A stretch of DNA of 64,000 bases, taken from Meconema thalassinum (lineage: Eukaryota > Arthropoda > Insecta > Orthoptera > Tettigoniidae). The stretch covers positions 71,091,947 through 71,155,946 of the forward strand of contig OX336391.1 in assembly GCA_946902985.2 (NCBI GenBank), given 5' to 3'. The translations under genes and the position numbers were made by a program. Under the pieces are notes generated by a model, which worked only from the letters and a program-made list of their open reading frames with translations, was not told the DNA's origin and searched no databases. Positions within the stretch are counted from its first letter, which is position 1. The number at the start of each line of letters is the position of its first letter. Shown here piece by piece: positions 45,491-57,119 of the stretch.

Positions 45491-46896
45491 TGATGATATC
45501 GGGTTTTTAACTTTATTAGTTTCTCTTAAAGATTTCTCTGTCTTAATGTATTGGTTTTGCATTCCTATTTGTTTTTTATTAGCTAGTACCGTTTCCTTGC
45601 AAATAGTCAACTGTTACTATCTCAAGACAATGAGAGTACACTTTCCCTAGTTATAGTCAACTCTGACTAGTAAATGTTGATCGAAATTGAACACTTACCG
45701 CTATTAATCAACTTTTACTGAAAAGATCAGTAAGAGTCGACTTTACCTAGGGAGAGTCAACTCTTAACGAAGAATCGACTTTTCCTGTAACATATACACT
45801 ATTTGTGTCATATCACGTCATAATGTAGACCTGTTATTGCAACGACGTTAAATTTAAAGATTGACAAGTGAGATGAAACAAAATTATTATTTTTATTACA
45901 TGTATTTGTGACAGTCGAGTTAACAGTTAATTATATTTTTGTGTAGTAAACTCGAGGAGGTCAATCACGACAGTCTAAAATCGTTCGTTATTGTTGGAAG
46001 TTTTATTTGAAGAACTAAAGGATGTATAATAGCAGATCAGTAGTCGAGTTTGACGACACTGATGGTCATGCCGTTATTTGAGAGAAGTTCTACAGAAGAA
46101 ATGTTAATAACAATTAATCCGTTTTTGGTTATTGTTTAACATAGTGGATGATAATTGATGATGCCATATATTGTGTTATATGAGGAGTTGTAGAGTTATG
46201 GTGAGCTCGTGCGAAGGTGTTTCCGCATTTTAAGGGAAGTCAACGATGTTCTTTGATAAGAAAAAGGCATGGATCATGATAGAGTCATTGTATACAAGAA
46301 TTCCAGTTCATGTGAAGTAACGTTTTAGCTGTGATGACAGGAGGGTTTGAGCGGAAAGCAATTTCAGAACGATTGTCTACTCATGTCATTGATATCATTA
46401 TAAACTTTATTAAACCCGGAGTTGTATAATAACGTAGACTTGACCTTTGCCAGTTGAGTGAATTTGATCGATAATGTAAAGAAACCTATATAATACGATG
46501 TGTGTGCAGTATATGGATGCTAAAGAAAGTTGGAAAATTTTTATGTTGAGAAACTTTGTAAATAACTAATTTCAAATTGTATTGTAACAGAGAACCAAAA
46601 TTCTCGAAGGTAACGTGTTAACAACGATAAAAATATTGTCTATTATAACGACCAGATTACTTGTAAATATTTTTCTGTAATGATTTAATTACTTAAATAA
46701 TTTCTATTAGGATTAATTAGTAGAATGTTTTTGAAATAGTGTGTTCTTGTGAGCGAATGTTTATAGTATGGATGATTGCCAGCTGTTAAGAGTGACTGAT
46801 CAACCTAATCGGTCTAGAACGATTATGGAGTGTGAATGAAAGATTGTATTAAAATTTCAGTATGATTGATAGAGAATTGCTTGAGTTATGAGCATT
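45491..46896. other. Unrecognised AT-rich spacer
   Basis: About 45600-45790 holds short diverged repeats of agtcaactnttact and its CTAG-bearing variants. No ORF, RNA gene or transposon end was recognised in the remainder. Confidence 0.4.
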
Positions 46897-48253
46897 TTTA
46901 GCCTACTTTTCAAATTTTGCAAAAATTAGGAAAAAGTAGACTTATGAGATCGGGCAAATGTGTGTCTGTCTGTCTGTCCTTCTGTCTGTCTGTCTGGCTC
47001 CTATCAACTCCTAAACGGCTGCAGGAATCGAAACAAAATTTGGTAGGAGTAAAGATCTATACCTGAATATCTCACGGCATATTTAGAAATGATGTCAGTG
47101 CTACCAACTGCTGAAAAATCGCAATTGAAATTTGAGCTCAATGTTGGATATCTTGGAAGGTATGAATGGGAGCTACTTCAAAATTGGCACACATATAGAT
47201 AGTAATATTGCAGTTTAATTTCCAGGAGGCTATACATGGCAGTGTTGCCAAAATGATTATAAGCCTGCTGATAGGTCCAAATTTTAAATGCATATAACTT
47301 CTACACTATCAATTGGATTTCAACCAAATTTCATATGTGCTATGTGTACATAAGTGGATATGACTAAGCGTATTCTTAAGAGCCACCAGGGCTGCCAACT
47401 GTTAATAAATGCTCTCAATTTTTTAAATCCAAATACCCATATATCAGAAAGTATGCAAGCCGACAGCTTTAAACTATGCACACGTATAGTACCTGACATT
47501 CTATATTAATTTGGAGTAACTTATATACGTCAGTGCTACCAACATGATTCTAAGCCTGCTGAGAGGTCCAACTTTAAATACAAGTAACTTCTATACTATC
47601 ATTTGGATTTCAACGAAATTTTGTGTGTGCTATGTGTACAATAACAGATATGACTATGCCGATTCTTAAGAGTAACCAGGGCTGCCAACTGTTAATAAAT
47701 ACTGTCTCTATTTTTGTTATCCTAATATCAATATATCAGAAAGTATGCAAGCCAATAGCTCTAAACTTTGCTCACGTATAGTACCTGGCATTCTAGATTA
47801 ATCTGGAGTAACTAATATAGGCCTACGCCAGTGCTGCCAACATGATTCTAAGCCTGCTGATAGGTCCAATTTTAAAATGCATGTAACTTCTAAACTAACT
47901 AATAGATTTCATTCAAAATTGACACAACAATAGATCATATTATTTCAGATTATTTCTGACCAATACATGTATGTCATTTTTGCCAACATGATTTTACGCG
48001 CGCTGTTAGATCCAATGTTTAACTGCATGTAACGTCCATGCTATCCATTGGACTTCAACCAAATGTTGTATTCTGTACCTTAAGAGATGGAATTAAGAAT
48101 ATATTCAGTCACCAGGGCTGCCAACTGTAGTTCTCTATTATTACCAACTTAATTTCGTCATTATTCTAGATAGATCCATATAGATTAATCATTGGCATGG
48201 ATCTTAAATTTTAAGAAAAGTAGGCTCTATAGTTCGTCACGGAACTTCTCGTT
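46897..48253 (+). mobile_element. Hairpin-ended repeat G3
   Basis: Head agcctacttttc, tail gaaaagtaggct (perfect 12-bp inverted repeats), then agttc-gtcacg-gaact and an edge cttctcgtt. A (GTCT)n tract lies at about 46963-46995. Three internal ~300-bp units share ccagggctgccaactgtta and atgattctaagcctgctga. The head phrase ctaaacggctg is shared with G1 and G2, but the central repeats are of a different sequence. No coding capacity. Confidence 0.68.
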
Positions 48254-49126
48254 ATAATGTCAGAATGTAACTTTTATACGGGGATTTTAGACGCATGCCA
48301 GACAGCGTTTACACAAGCAAATGTGAACAGTAAGATGAACCATTAGGAATCGGGGCCACTTTATTATATAATGTGTAGCCAGATGGCAAGTCACGGCCTT
48401 GTAAATGAAAACAGTTTCATAGCGCAACAATTTGTTGGCCTTTATAAATGAATCAGATCAATGCAGGTGCATTTCTAGGCGCGTGGCAGCGGAAGTAACC
48501 TGTTGTAAGGAATGTTATCAATGCATGAGCCTCTGATCAACGTTTTTCATCACGTACAGTAGGCCTAGGCAGTTCAAATTTTTTGTGCTTGTAAATTATA
48601 ACCCAATAAATGCAGTAGGATGTGTAGTGGAGGACAAGCATGTATGAGTGTGTGGTTATTTTTTCCATTAGTATAGTTTATTGTTATTTATTGTTAATGT
48701 TAGATTAGTTTACACATTTAAATAAATTTACACAGTACGTTGTTCTTGGTCGTTGACGAGTGATTCATAATAAATATAAGGATTAGGGTATTGTGGATAC
48801 TTTTCAGGCGAAGCTGAGTTCCCATTCCCCGAGACACGTAAGTAAAGGTAGGTGTGCTCCGTTTATTTTGTATTTATCCACAATATTCTTGCAACTGCTG
48901 TATGTAAATCCCTAAAGACCTTGCTGGAGCGATTTCTAATGATGTAATTTAGCCGGTGCAGTAAGAAATAGGCAATCCAGCTGGGGCTATGGATATTCCG
49001 ACAGGCTACATTCCGGATTTACGGGTACAATACTAGTATATGTGCAGATGATGAAAGAGACATGCCTAAACCAACCTAATATTTGCCATCAGAACAATGA
49101 AGAAACAAAAATTAATTTACTATATA
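48254..49126. other. Unrecognised non-coding stretch
   Basis: No ORF above 60 codons with motifs, no repeat shared with the rest of the window and no RNA gene seen. Confidence 0.4.
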
Positions 49127-49735
49127 TTAGCTTATCTGAGTCCGACTCCTGTTCCTGAAGGCAATTAACATGAAAAGAATTCTCACAGAATTGTGCTCCA
49201 AATTCGCACTTTTCACTCTTCTAGCGCACTTAAAACACAATCCTTCCAGTTTCAATTCTAATTCATTAACTGAACCCTTCTTGGTATTATTATTAAAATT
49301 TGGATTTGTGTTCAAATCAATGGCTACTCCAGGAAAGATCTGTCTTCTCGTGATTTGTTGGGCAGAATTTGATTTAGATGTACTGGATGTTTTAATTCCT
49401 GTTATTTTCAAACATTCGTGTTTATTGACAGTATCCTTCTTCAACTTTTTTACATTCTTTTGCACTGCATTCTTCTGCTCTCGTTCCTCTTTATTCACTT
49501 CTCTCTCCCTCTTTCTTTCAATCTTGTCCTTTTCTATCGCAGCCTTCTTCTTCAACTTCTCCCTACTTATTTTCTTCCACGTTAGAGATGTTACCCCAAA
49601 TGGCATTCTTTCAATGTTCCTCTTCCCATTCTTCTTTGGTGTATCTGGCCACATTAAAACATTTGCCAGTGGTGATTCACTACTGTAATCTTTTTCTTTT
49701 AGGTGTGCGAATTGTTGAATTGGAAGGGTAGTCAT
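49127..49735 (-). pseudogene. Unidentified basic protein tail
   Basis: 202 codons directly following, in the same frame, the TGA that ends the ORF1-like gene at 49736. It holds a proline-containing block (WPDTPKKNGKRNIERMPFGV) and a long Lys/Glu-rich helix (about residues 55-100). The style resembles C-terminal tails of pogo/Tigger-type transposases, but no catalytic domain is present. It may be a transposon fragment or a continuation of the neighbouring LINE ORF1 locus. Function unknown. Confidence 0.35.
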
Positions 49736-50553
49736 TCACACCATTTGACAGCTTTGATAGTTCCACTTTATTACATCGTTGGAACCATTGCACAGGTTTA
49801 CACAGTCTTCCTTAGAGAAACTAGCACAATGTTCACGTAAACTCGAAGTTACATCAGATGTAGGTGCACCTGGATACACATTACCTTCTACAGCCATTTC
49901 CCCACAATTTTCTTGAATTTTTGCAGCAAGTCCTCCTCCGTGGCTGTCAGTGTAGATCCGGACTGTAGGCTTGCCAGTTCTCCTTATGTTAAGGCCTAAC
50001 ACTAGAAGAATCGGTACCAACATTTTAGTGGGACTGGGTTGAACTTTCCCATACTTATCATCCATTATATTGTCTAGTAAACTAAACCTGTTTTTCATCA
50101 AAACAAGTGGTTGTGTCTCTGCGGGTCGCTGCTCCGTCACACAACGCGTAGGCCTAGGCCTATTTTTCACAACGTCACTCCACGTGTTTTCATGCTTTAA
50201 TTTATTTTCTAAATACACCACCACCAACAACTTAGAATTGTCATCCTGTAACACTCTAATCACCTCATCCTTCGTTAAAAGTTCAGATTGAAGCTGTTCA
50301 ATGATGTCAATTTCCGTGGTCGGCATTTAGCTTGTAAACAAATCCAAGCTGTCTTCACAAGCGTCGCAACAGGACCACATTTCATTATTTCCCAAGCAAG
50401 TATCGTCAGACAAACACGACAAATGATACCAGATTTGCCACTTGACACACTGAATACCATTTTTTACACGCTTCTTGTTTAAACCGCACTTTATACCGTT
50501 ATATTTGCAAAATTCACGGAGCTATCCACAGAAACATCCCTCATGGTCGCCAT
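49736..50553 (-). pseudogene. LINE ORF1-like: PHD-type finger, coil, SGNH-like domain
   Basis: Minus-strand frame with an N-terminal zinc finger of PHD type (GIQCVKWQIWYHLSCL, then WSCCDAC; 50470-50340). A TAA at about 50332 precedes a 196-codon frame with a predicted coil (residues 5-45) and an SGNH-hydrolase-like start: RIYTDSHGGGLAAKI (Asp 127, Ser 128) and NGSNDV (181-184). The domain is cut after this block. PHD plus SGNH/esterase ORF1 proteins occur in CR1-like LINEs, where they bind nucleic acid. Its orientation is opposite to the ORF2 that starts 360 bp away. Confidence 0.6.
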
Positions 50554-50909
50554 CTTGCATATCTCATTGAACCAACCAATATTGTATACATTTATCCTTA
50601 CAAACTCATAAATATTATCACCGGGTAACTTGTATTGCAGTCATAAAAAGAAGTCCCTAGTTACAGTTTTAAACCTTTGTATCCTAGACACATAAATATA
50701 GTAAATTAATGAACACTGGGCACTAACATGCCTTAGCAGAACTCCGGTTGTAAGATTTATCTTGACTACTAAATTTAGTCGCGTCTGTAGAGACTATTTC
50801 AAATATATCCTACGCTGAACTAAATATTCTCAGAATTTATTATTGCACCGCGAGGTACATCAAAAACACGATGACGATATTGCAAATTAAAGGATAATTA
50901 TTGTAAGTT
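50554..50909. other. Spacer between inverted ORF1 and ORF2 of LINE-B
   Basis: AT-rich with no coding signal. The inversion joint, if ORF1 and ORF2 belong to one LINE copy, must lie here. No obvious microhomology was spotted. Confidence 0.4.
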
Positions 50910-52088
50910 ATGGTTGCATTTCTAACGCAAAAATTGGGATACCATTTAATCGCCTTGAAGACATTGAGACTCCTCATTTCTGGCCAAAAGGGATTCTTGT
51001 GCGTCGGTTTCGCAGACCATTCGTGTGAAATCAAGGAGTGGACCTCTTTTAGTAGCAGGAAAGACGGTCTTATCGACATTATGTTGTGGAATGTAGAAGG
51101 GCTCAATACAATTATGAAAATAGCCACACCGAACTTCTTCAAAGCAGACATAGTAGTATTAGTGGAGACTTTCTTAACCAGTAACATTAATGTTGAAAAC
51201 TATTACAACTGTCATAACCTTGCTCTACAAGGAGATAGAGGGAGACCAAGTGGAGGGATATCGTGTTTAATTAGACCATGGCTAACTCCTCACGAATTAG
51301 TATATAGGACCATAAACCTATTAGCAATATATGCCAAAGGACTGACGATTGTCTGTGCTTATTTTCCCCCAAAACACTCCGCTCAGGATATCATTTACAA
51401 TCTATCAGAAATGCTGTCAATTATCGGACACCACCGTGGATCAGTCATAGCAGGAGACTTTAACTGTCGTGTAGATAAGGAATGTACAAAAAGTAAAATG
51501 GTTGTAGAATTTCTGGAGGCAGAAGGTTTCTATCTATTAAACAGCAGGACAACACCAACATATATATGTCATAACGGTATGAGCTCAGTGGATTTAATAT
51601 TTGCGAACACATACGTTAGGACAATTAATATCAAGACACTCTCCTCAAATTCTGTGATACCATTAAGGAAGCACCTACCAGTCGTTGCTAAAATTAAAGT
51701 AAATATTGCACCATCAGGAAGAAACATAAGGAAGCCTGTAATAATCAAACGCTCCCTCGACATCAACTACCTAGAAGAAACTTTAATGACTTCAAAAAAC
51801 CACATCCTAGATTCGGCGAGACAAGGAGAAATAGATGCTGCAGCATTCAGTCTTGAAAAGATTATAAAGGAGTCCCAAGTTAGGATGCCTCCAACAGAAA
51901 GGAAATCTCAACCGTGGTTTGATGCATACTGTTTTTCGGTAAGGAAAGACGTCCTAAATTTGCTTCATATTGTTCGATACTATAAAACAGAAGAATACCT
52001 CAAGAGGTATAGCGACCTAAAACGATCCTACAAAAAATCCTTATGGAGAAAAGAGCAGCTTGGTTGGAAGAGGAAGGGAATAAACTAG
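50910..52088 (+). pseudogene. LINE-B ORF2, endonuclease part
   Basis: 392 codons. APE-type endonuclease: MLWNVEGLNTIMK, DIVVLVETFL (catalytic Glu), AGDFNCRVD (Asp and Asn), MSSVDLIFAN, and a PLRKHLPVVAKI block in place of the final Ser-Asp-His. A pre-RT linker follows. The frame shifts near 52043-52052, inside an A-rich stretch. The N-terminal ~50 residues before IDIMLW are not recognisable as endonuclease. Confidence 0.88.
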
Positions 52089-53833
52089 TGAAGAGAGCAA
52101 TGGACAATCATTTTCTAGCACTACAGCCCAGAACCCGGAAGTTCTTGCAGACTATCAGTATGAACGCTTGGAAAAGGCATTTCCAGAATATTTTCAATAC
52201 CGGTAACTCTTGCAGGGTAACGACTCTTCATTGACAAGCTGATTTCCCTCCAATTACTGAGGTGGAGGTTGTGAAAACTATACTCAGTCTTAAAGCTGGC
52301 AAGTCCCCCGGGCCTGATGAAATATTTAATGATCACTTGAAGGAGGCTTTGCCTTACTTTCGTGACATATTGCCTACACTTTTCAATAAGTGTCTTGAAG
52401 CCTGTACAATACCGTCATCCTGGAGAACGTCATTTATCAAACTACTTTATAAAGGGAAAGGAAGTGCAGACTCTCCGGATTCTTATAGAGGAATAGCGCT
52501 CGAGAACGCAATATTCAAAGTATTCACAAGAATTCTGACGGACAGACTGACAGAAAAAGTTTCTGACAAGATCCCAGACCAACAGTTTGGTTTTCAGAAA
52601 GGTAAATCAACTCTACAGGCAATTGGAAACCTACTGTCAGATATTGATGAGGCACTTCGTCACCATAGAGGTAAATTTCACGCCATCTTTGTGGATTTTA
52701 AGAAGGCCTTCGACCTGTTAAGTCGACAGGTCATAGTTGAGAAACTTCAGACTATGCTCGGTGAATCTGATTATCTGACACTGATAATAACCAACATTCT
52801 ACATCACAATACCGTGTTTATCTCCGATGGCCTTCAGTTCTCAAAGCCTATTGAACAGATAAATGGTGTCCTACAGGGTGACCCAATCAGTCCACTGCTG
52901 TTCATTCTCTCAACTGCTGACATCACGGGTATCCTCGAGTCTTTGGAAGAGAAGATATCTCTTTATATATACGCAGATGATGTAGTAATTGGAGCAAAGT
53001 GTTTGGAAGTTCTGCAGGAATGTATGGATCGTCTGCTTCTCTGGGCCGAGAGGAACAAATTACAGATCAACGAAAATAAAACAGCCCACATGGTCTTCCG
53101 TAAGGGAGGAATGATTTCGAATAGAGATAAGATTTATTACAGACCTGGAGATTTACCGATAACAACCGTCAAGAATTTTAACTATTTAGGGTTAATTTTC
53201 CAGACGACAGGAACTTCTTTCACAATGCATGTGAGAAACAGAGCGACTGCTGCACTAATAGCTATGAACAACATACAGCATTTGCGTAAACTATCTTTAG
53301 TTACTGCTATGAAGCTCTTTGTTTCCACACTGACACCTATTTTAACCTACGGTCTGGAACTGATCTGGCCTCATCTGACCAAAACCAACTTAAAGGAAAT
53401 AGAGCAAGTAAAGTCTATCTTCCTAAAGAAAGCATTGTGTGTATCGAAATTTACTCCGTCCCGGCTAATGTATGAGCTGTCTGCAGAGCCATTCTGTATT
53501 GAGCAAATCAGACAACAAATGCAGCTTCCATCTAGCGTTGCCTATCAGGAACTTCTTGCGGAATTTCAATCAAAAAAGAAAGAAATATGGTTGGACTTCT
53601 ATGGGACAGAAGCGATGTTATCGTCTGACTGGAAGAGAGCAGACTACGATTTACGACACACTGTGACGCGTTTCGCAGTCCATGTTCATTTCAGGTGTTG
53701 CGGAAGAAAAGACTTTCACACTCCAAATGCAGCTACATGCATATGTGAATTGTGTAGTGAGCCCTGTGACCGATATCATGCGGCATATTGTAAAAGAAGA
53801 TTAACTTCCCTGACGCAATTTTGTAGCGACTGA
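52043..53833 (+). pseudogene. LINE-B ORF2, reverse transcriptase part
   Basis: Continues ORF2 after the frameshift, with a single TGA at 52232-52234. From there it is open for more than 520 codons. RT motifs: GKSPGPDEI, FIKLLYKGKGSADSPDSYRG, DQQFGFQKGKST, AIFVDFKKAFD (first Asp), GVLQGDPISPLLF, YIYADDVV (catalytic YADD) and YLGLIF. The C-terminus has a zinc-finger-like CICELCSEPCDRYHAAYC. Only two lesions separate it from an intact ORF2, so it is a relatively young copy of a CR1/Jockey-group LINE. Confidence 0.9.
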
Positions 53834-53910
53834 CAGTACCTGCATTGTATTTTTTTTTACTTTTTCAATGGCCATTGGCTGCATTAAAACTATTATTATT
53901 TCTAACGCAA
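53834..53910 (+). other. LINE-B 3' tail
   Basis: After the stop, a poly-T-rich stretch and atggccattggctgcattaa, then (att)n-like sequence. The 20-bp word recurs in reverse at 34896-34920 and near 43455, supporting it as the family's 3' end. Confidence 0.55.
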
Positions 53911-54603
53911 TGAAGAAAATATCAGTTTTTATTTTTCGTTTTTTGCATTGGTGGCAAAACTTAATAAATACCACATAATATGCGATCAATAACCAAAAGA
54001 GAAGTTACCTTAAAAATAAAAATATCGTAATATTCTGTGCTTTTACCTAAAAAGTATTTAAGGGGGGTACTGTCAGTTGTAGTTGCGATGTTTCAATTTT
54101 CGCAAAGTCCGGTCATTGTGTTCGAATCATTAACTTTCAGCTTTTTCAATGATGCCTGGGTGGGTGTTAAATAGTTCGTTATTTTCTTCATCCTTCTAAA
54201 CTAACCACACGCATAAAATAACTAGCCTACTTACCCCGCCTCCAATCACTAGCCTGGTGCTTATGAGAGTGCCGAGTTGCCGACCAAAAGAAAGTGATTC
54301 GATAGATTGATTTAAATCGAGCTTTACTCGAAATCTCCTCCAGCTGTTATGATTAGCGCGTTGACACCAGCTGATCGATGAATTTTCAAGTCAGAAATCA
54401 TATTTGCTGGACTAGATACAAATGTACCAATATATTTTCTTAATCAGTTTCCAAATGTTTAAGAGGTACGCGCACTGCTAATATTATCTTGCACACACTA
54501 CTACATGAGTAGCCTTGTCCAAATCCATGTTGCCTCCCATTAAGCCATGATAACGTTCCCCACTGTTCCCTTAAAATAATCAGAAATAAGGTGCAACATC
54601 AGT
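53911..54603. other. Unrecognised stretch
   Basis: No ORF with family motifs, repeat or RNA gene recognised between LINE-B and the LINE-D fragments. Confidence 0.4.
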
Positions 54604-55310
54604 TTACATATGATGGATGTGAGTATAACAGGCGTATAGTTTCCCATTATTACCAATCTGTTCTCTCCCTTTTCCAGTCTTCGGGCATTTGTGTGTTTTT
54701 AATATTGATACATTAAACAGCACCCCCAAGTATCGCCCAATGGCTGTACCTCCCAGTTTTAGCACATCTGCACAAATATTATCTGGGCCTTTCAAGCTAT
54801 TTCTAGACAGCTTTTTAATTCTTGCTAGAATCAACGATTGGTCTATTCGGAAAGGTGGGCTATCAGATTCATAGTTAAGGTCCTACACACAGCTAATAAA
54901 TTCATTAAACACACTACCATACCATATATTTAATTCATTAGCAATTGCCTGTTTCTCAGTAATTAATTTACCATCTCCGGACATTATCATAGACAAATCA
55001 TTGGAATTTCCCTTCCGCCTTCTAACGTAACTATATATTTTTCCACCCATCACCTCCTCCCCCAATTGAGATTTGCATGTAATTATCGTGAACAGCCTTC
55101 GTTTTGAGAACTAGCTCTTTCGATAATAATTTAAACTTTAGCATATGATCGTAACTGTCGTGTCGTTTGTTATAAGCTTTCCTTAATTTCCTTTTGAGTC
55201 CCCTGATTTCTCTTGTGTAATATTCCGTATCCGGGTTATCTGAATAGCACGATCTAAGATATTTAGAAACCTTTCCCACAATATATTTTTATGACACCCC
55301 TCCGACGCCC
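54604..55310 (-). pseudogene. LINE-D fragment: pre-RT linker and RT start
   Basis: Three minus-strand frames in protein order: a basic linker (REIRGLKRKLRKAYNKRHD), a segment with SMIMSGDGKLITEKQAIA, and an RT start (ARIKKLSRNSLKGPDNICAD). This is the region between endonuclease and RT in CR1/L2-type LINEs. It is heavily decayed with stops between blocks. Part of it (about 54690-54985) is repeated at 56285-56550. Confidence 0.7.
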
Positions 55311-55313
55311 ATC

Positions 55314-55850
55314 TTACAAATGACTGATTAATGTAATCCTGAAATTTGCTCTGATCTGATCTGAAACAGGGATGTGATGAAATGCTCTCATCAAGTCAGT
55401 TTTGGTGAACACTGTTTTCCCTGATAAACGACTGTTGAAGTCCTGTATGTGAGGAATGGGGTATCGATCAGGCACTGTAAAGGCATTGAGAGTTCTGTAA
55501 TCATCACATGGTCGCCACGAGCCGTCCTTCTTGGGAACGAGGTGGAGAGGGCTAACCAAGGGCTATTGGAAGGCCTGCAGATGTTTAAGTCTACCGTTTT
55601 TGAAATTCTGTCCTGGTCTGAGCCAACTTGTCACCTTACCCTAGTCGTAACTGGTGGTCCTTGAGTTAAAATAGCATGAAAGTATTTAAAATCTGGTGCA
55701 GAAAAGTTTGGATTGTCACGGAGTAAATTAGCAAAGCCCATCAGTAGAGATAAATACTTGTCTTGAGGATCAAGCAAATAAATACCTCCTGCAGTTGAGG
55801 ATTGTGCTAGTCCGGCAGTTGGCCGTCAAAATGAAAGGTCGTGGTTTTAC
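55314..55850 (-). pseudogene. Ty3/gypsy RT fragment, inverted
   Basis: Minus-strand pol remnant with SPLHLVPKKDGSWRPCDDYR, DRYPIPHIQDF and FTKTDLMRAFHHIPV (first catalytic Asp of RT). A likely upstream block is TTTFHFDG at about 55830. It belongs to the N-terminal half of a gypsy RT, yet the rest of that RT lies on the plus strand from 56640. It is flanked by LINE-D sequence on both sides. Confidence 0.8.
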
Positions 55851-56034
55851 CCATGCTCGCAGGTGTTTTGAAATGGGTTATTGTCTGGAGGTTTATCGCG
55901 CGAGGATCAGATGTGGTATTTAACTGCTTCGACGGAGTCAAGTATTGGAGTGTCACTGTGTCTAATATTTAGTTCAACACCGGAGTGGTCACTAAATCCA
56001 GGAACGTTCATACAACTAATATAAAGCGCCACAT

Positions 56035-56316
56035 CTAAAGTATTATTCCCTCTCGTGGGGAGAAATGCCCCTCCCTAACTAGCTTGTTTGCTGCAAGTTG
56101 AGCTTGGCTACCGCTAGTTGAATCACCGGACCAGTTCACACTTGGAAGATTTAAATCCCCGGCAATTATAATATTCCTTTCCATAGATTTACCCGCACAG
56201 GTGATGTCATAAAGATTATCCAGTAGCGATAAGTTGTCGTTTGGTACTCGATACGCCCCCATCACCTGTAGCCCTTTTCCAGTCTTCAGGTATTTGTGTG
56301 TTATTAATTGATACAT
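56035..56316 (-). pseudogene. LINE-D endonuclease fragment
   Basis: Minus-strand APE piece: MGAYRVPNDNLSLL, then RNIIIAGDLNLPSVNWSGD (active-site Asp and Asn). It matches the family of the pre-RT fragment at 54604-55310. The gypsy fragment lies between them. Confidence 0.78.
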
Positions 56317-56552
56317 TAAACAGCACCCTCAAGTATTACCTAATGGCTGTACCTCCCAGTTTTAGCACATCTCCACAAATATTTTCTGGGCTTTTCAATC
56401 TATGTCTACGAGGCTTTTTAATTCTTGCTAGAATCAACAATTTGTCTATTCGGAATGTTGGGCTATCAGAATCATAGTTAAGGTCCAACACACAGCTATT
56501 AAGTTCATTAGCAATTGCCTGTTACTCAGTAATTAATTCACCATCTCCGGAC
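56317..56552 (-). repeat. Second copy of the LINE-D RT-start segment
   Basis: Repeats 54700-54985 at high similarity (shared words tagcacatct, tttttaattcttgctagaatc and ccatctccggacat). It ends exactly where gypsy RT sequence begins. It points to a duplication or to two insertions at this site. Confidence 0.65.
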
Positions 56553-56645
56553 ATATACCTCTGAAATGATACAGCTGCATTTCTCAGTCCAAAAGGCAAT
56601 TTAAGAAATAAAATTAAGCCGAAGGGAGTTATAACAGCAGTTTTA
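56553..56645 (-). pseudogene. Ty3/gypsy RT block, inverted
   Basis: On the minus strand, TPFGLILFLKLPFGLRNAAV and SFQRYM, the block that normally precedes the catalytic YLDD of gypsy RTs. The YLDD block itself lies on the opposite strand from 56690, so the RT is broken by an inversion at about 56645. Confidence 0.75.
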
Positions 56646-57119
56646 GGCACGTCCTCTTCTGCATATTCACTCTATTCTAAAGGACTTGGATTTTGTTTTG
56701 TTGTTTGCTACCTAGACGATATACTTGTAGCCTCTAAAAATGGAGCTCAACATGAAGAACATCTGAAGATAATGCTGGAAAGCTTAAATTAGAATTGCAT
56801 TAATGAGAATCTCTCTAAGTGTATTTTTGGTGCCCGAGAAATGTCTTTCTTAGGATACTCAATTACATCTGCAGGGATCAAGACACTTCTAGAACGCGTT
56901 GAACCAATTCTATCCTGCCAACAACCTCAGATTATTGCTGATCTCCGACCGTTCCTTGGGATGGTGAATTTCTATCGCCGCTTACTGCCCAACACAGCCT
57001 CAACTCAACTACTGCTCTTCAACCTTGGCAAATATTTTCGCAGGCGTGATCGAAGAGAGGTACAATGGACCCCAGAAGCAGTGCAAGACTCAGAACAGCT
57101 TAAACAACAAATTGCAGAT
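56646..57119 (+). pseudogene. Ty3/gypsy RT (YLDD) to RNase H start
   Basis: Plus strand: CYLDDILVASKNG (catalytic box), a stop at about 56788, then MSFLGYSITSAGI, LRPFLGMVNFYRRLLPN and VQWTPEAVQDSEQL, the connection between RT and RNase H. It continues into the 73-bp minisatellite. Confidence 0.85.

Noticed and set aside
49170..49688. 172-codon plus-strand open frame
   Set aside because: Antisense of the Lys/Glu-rich minus-strand frame. Its Phe/Ser/Leu-rich composition is what the complement of such codons gives.
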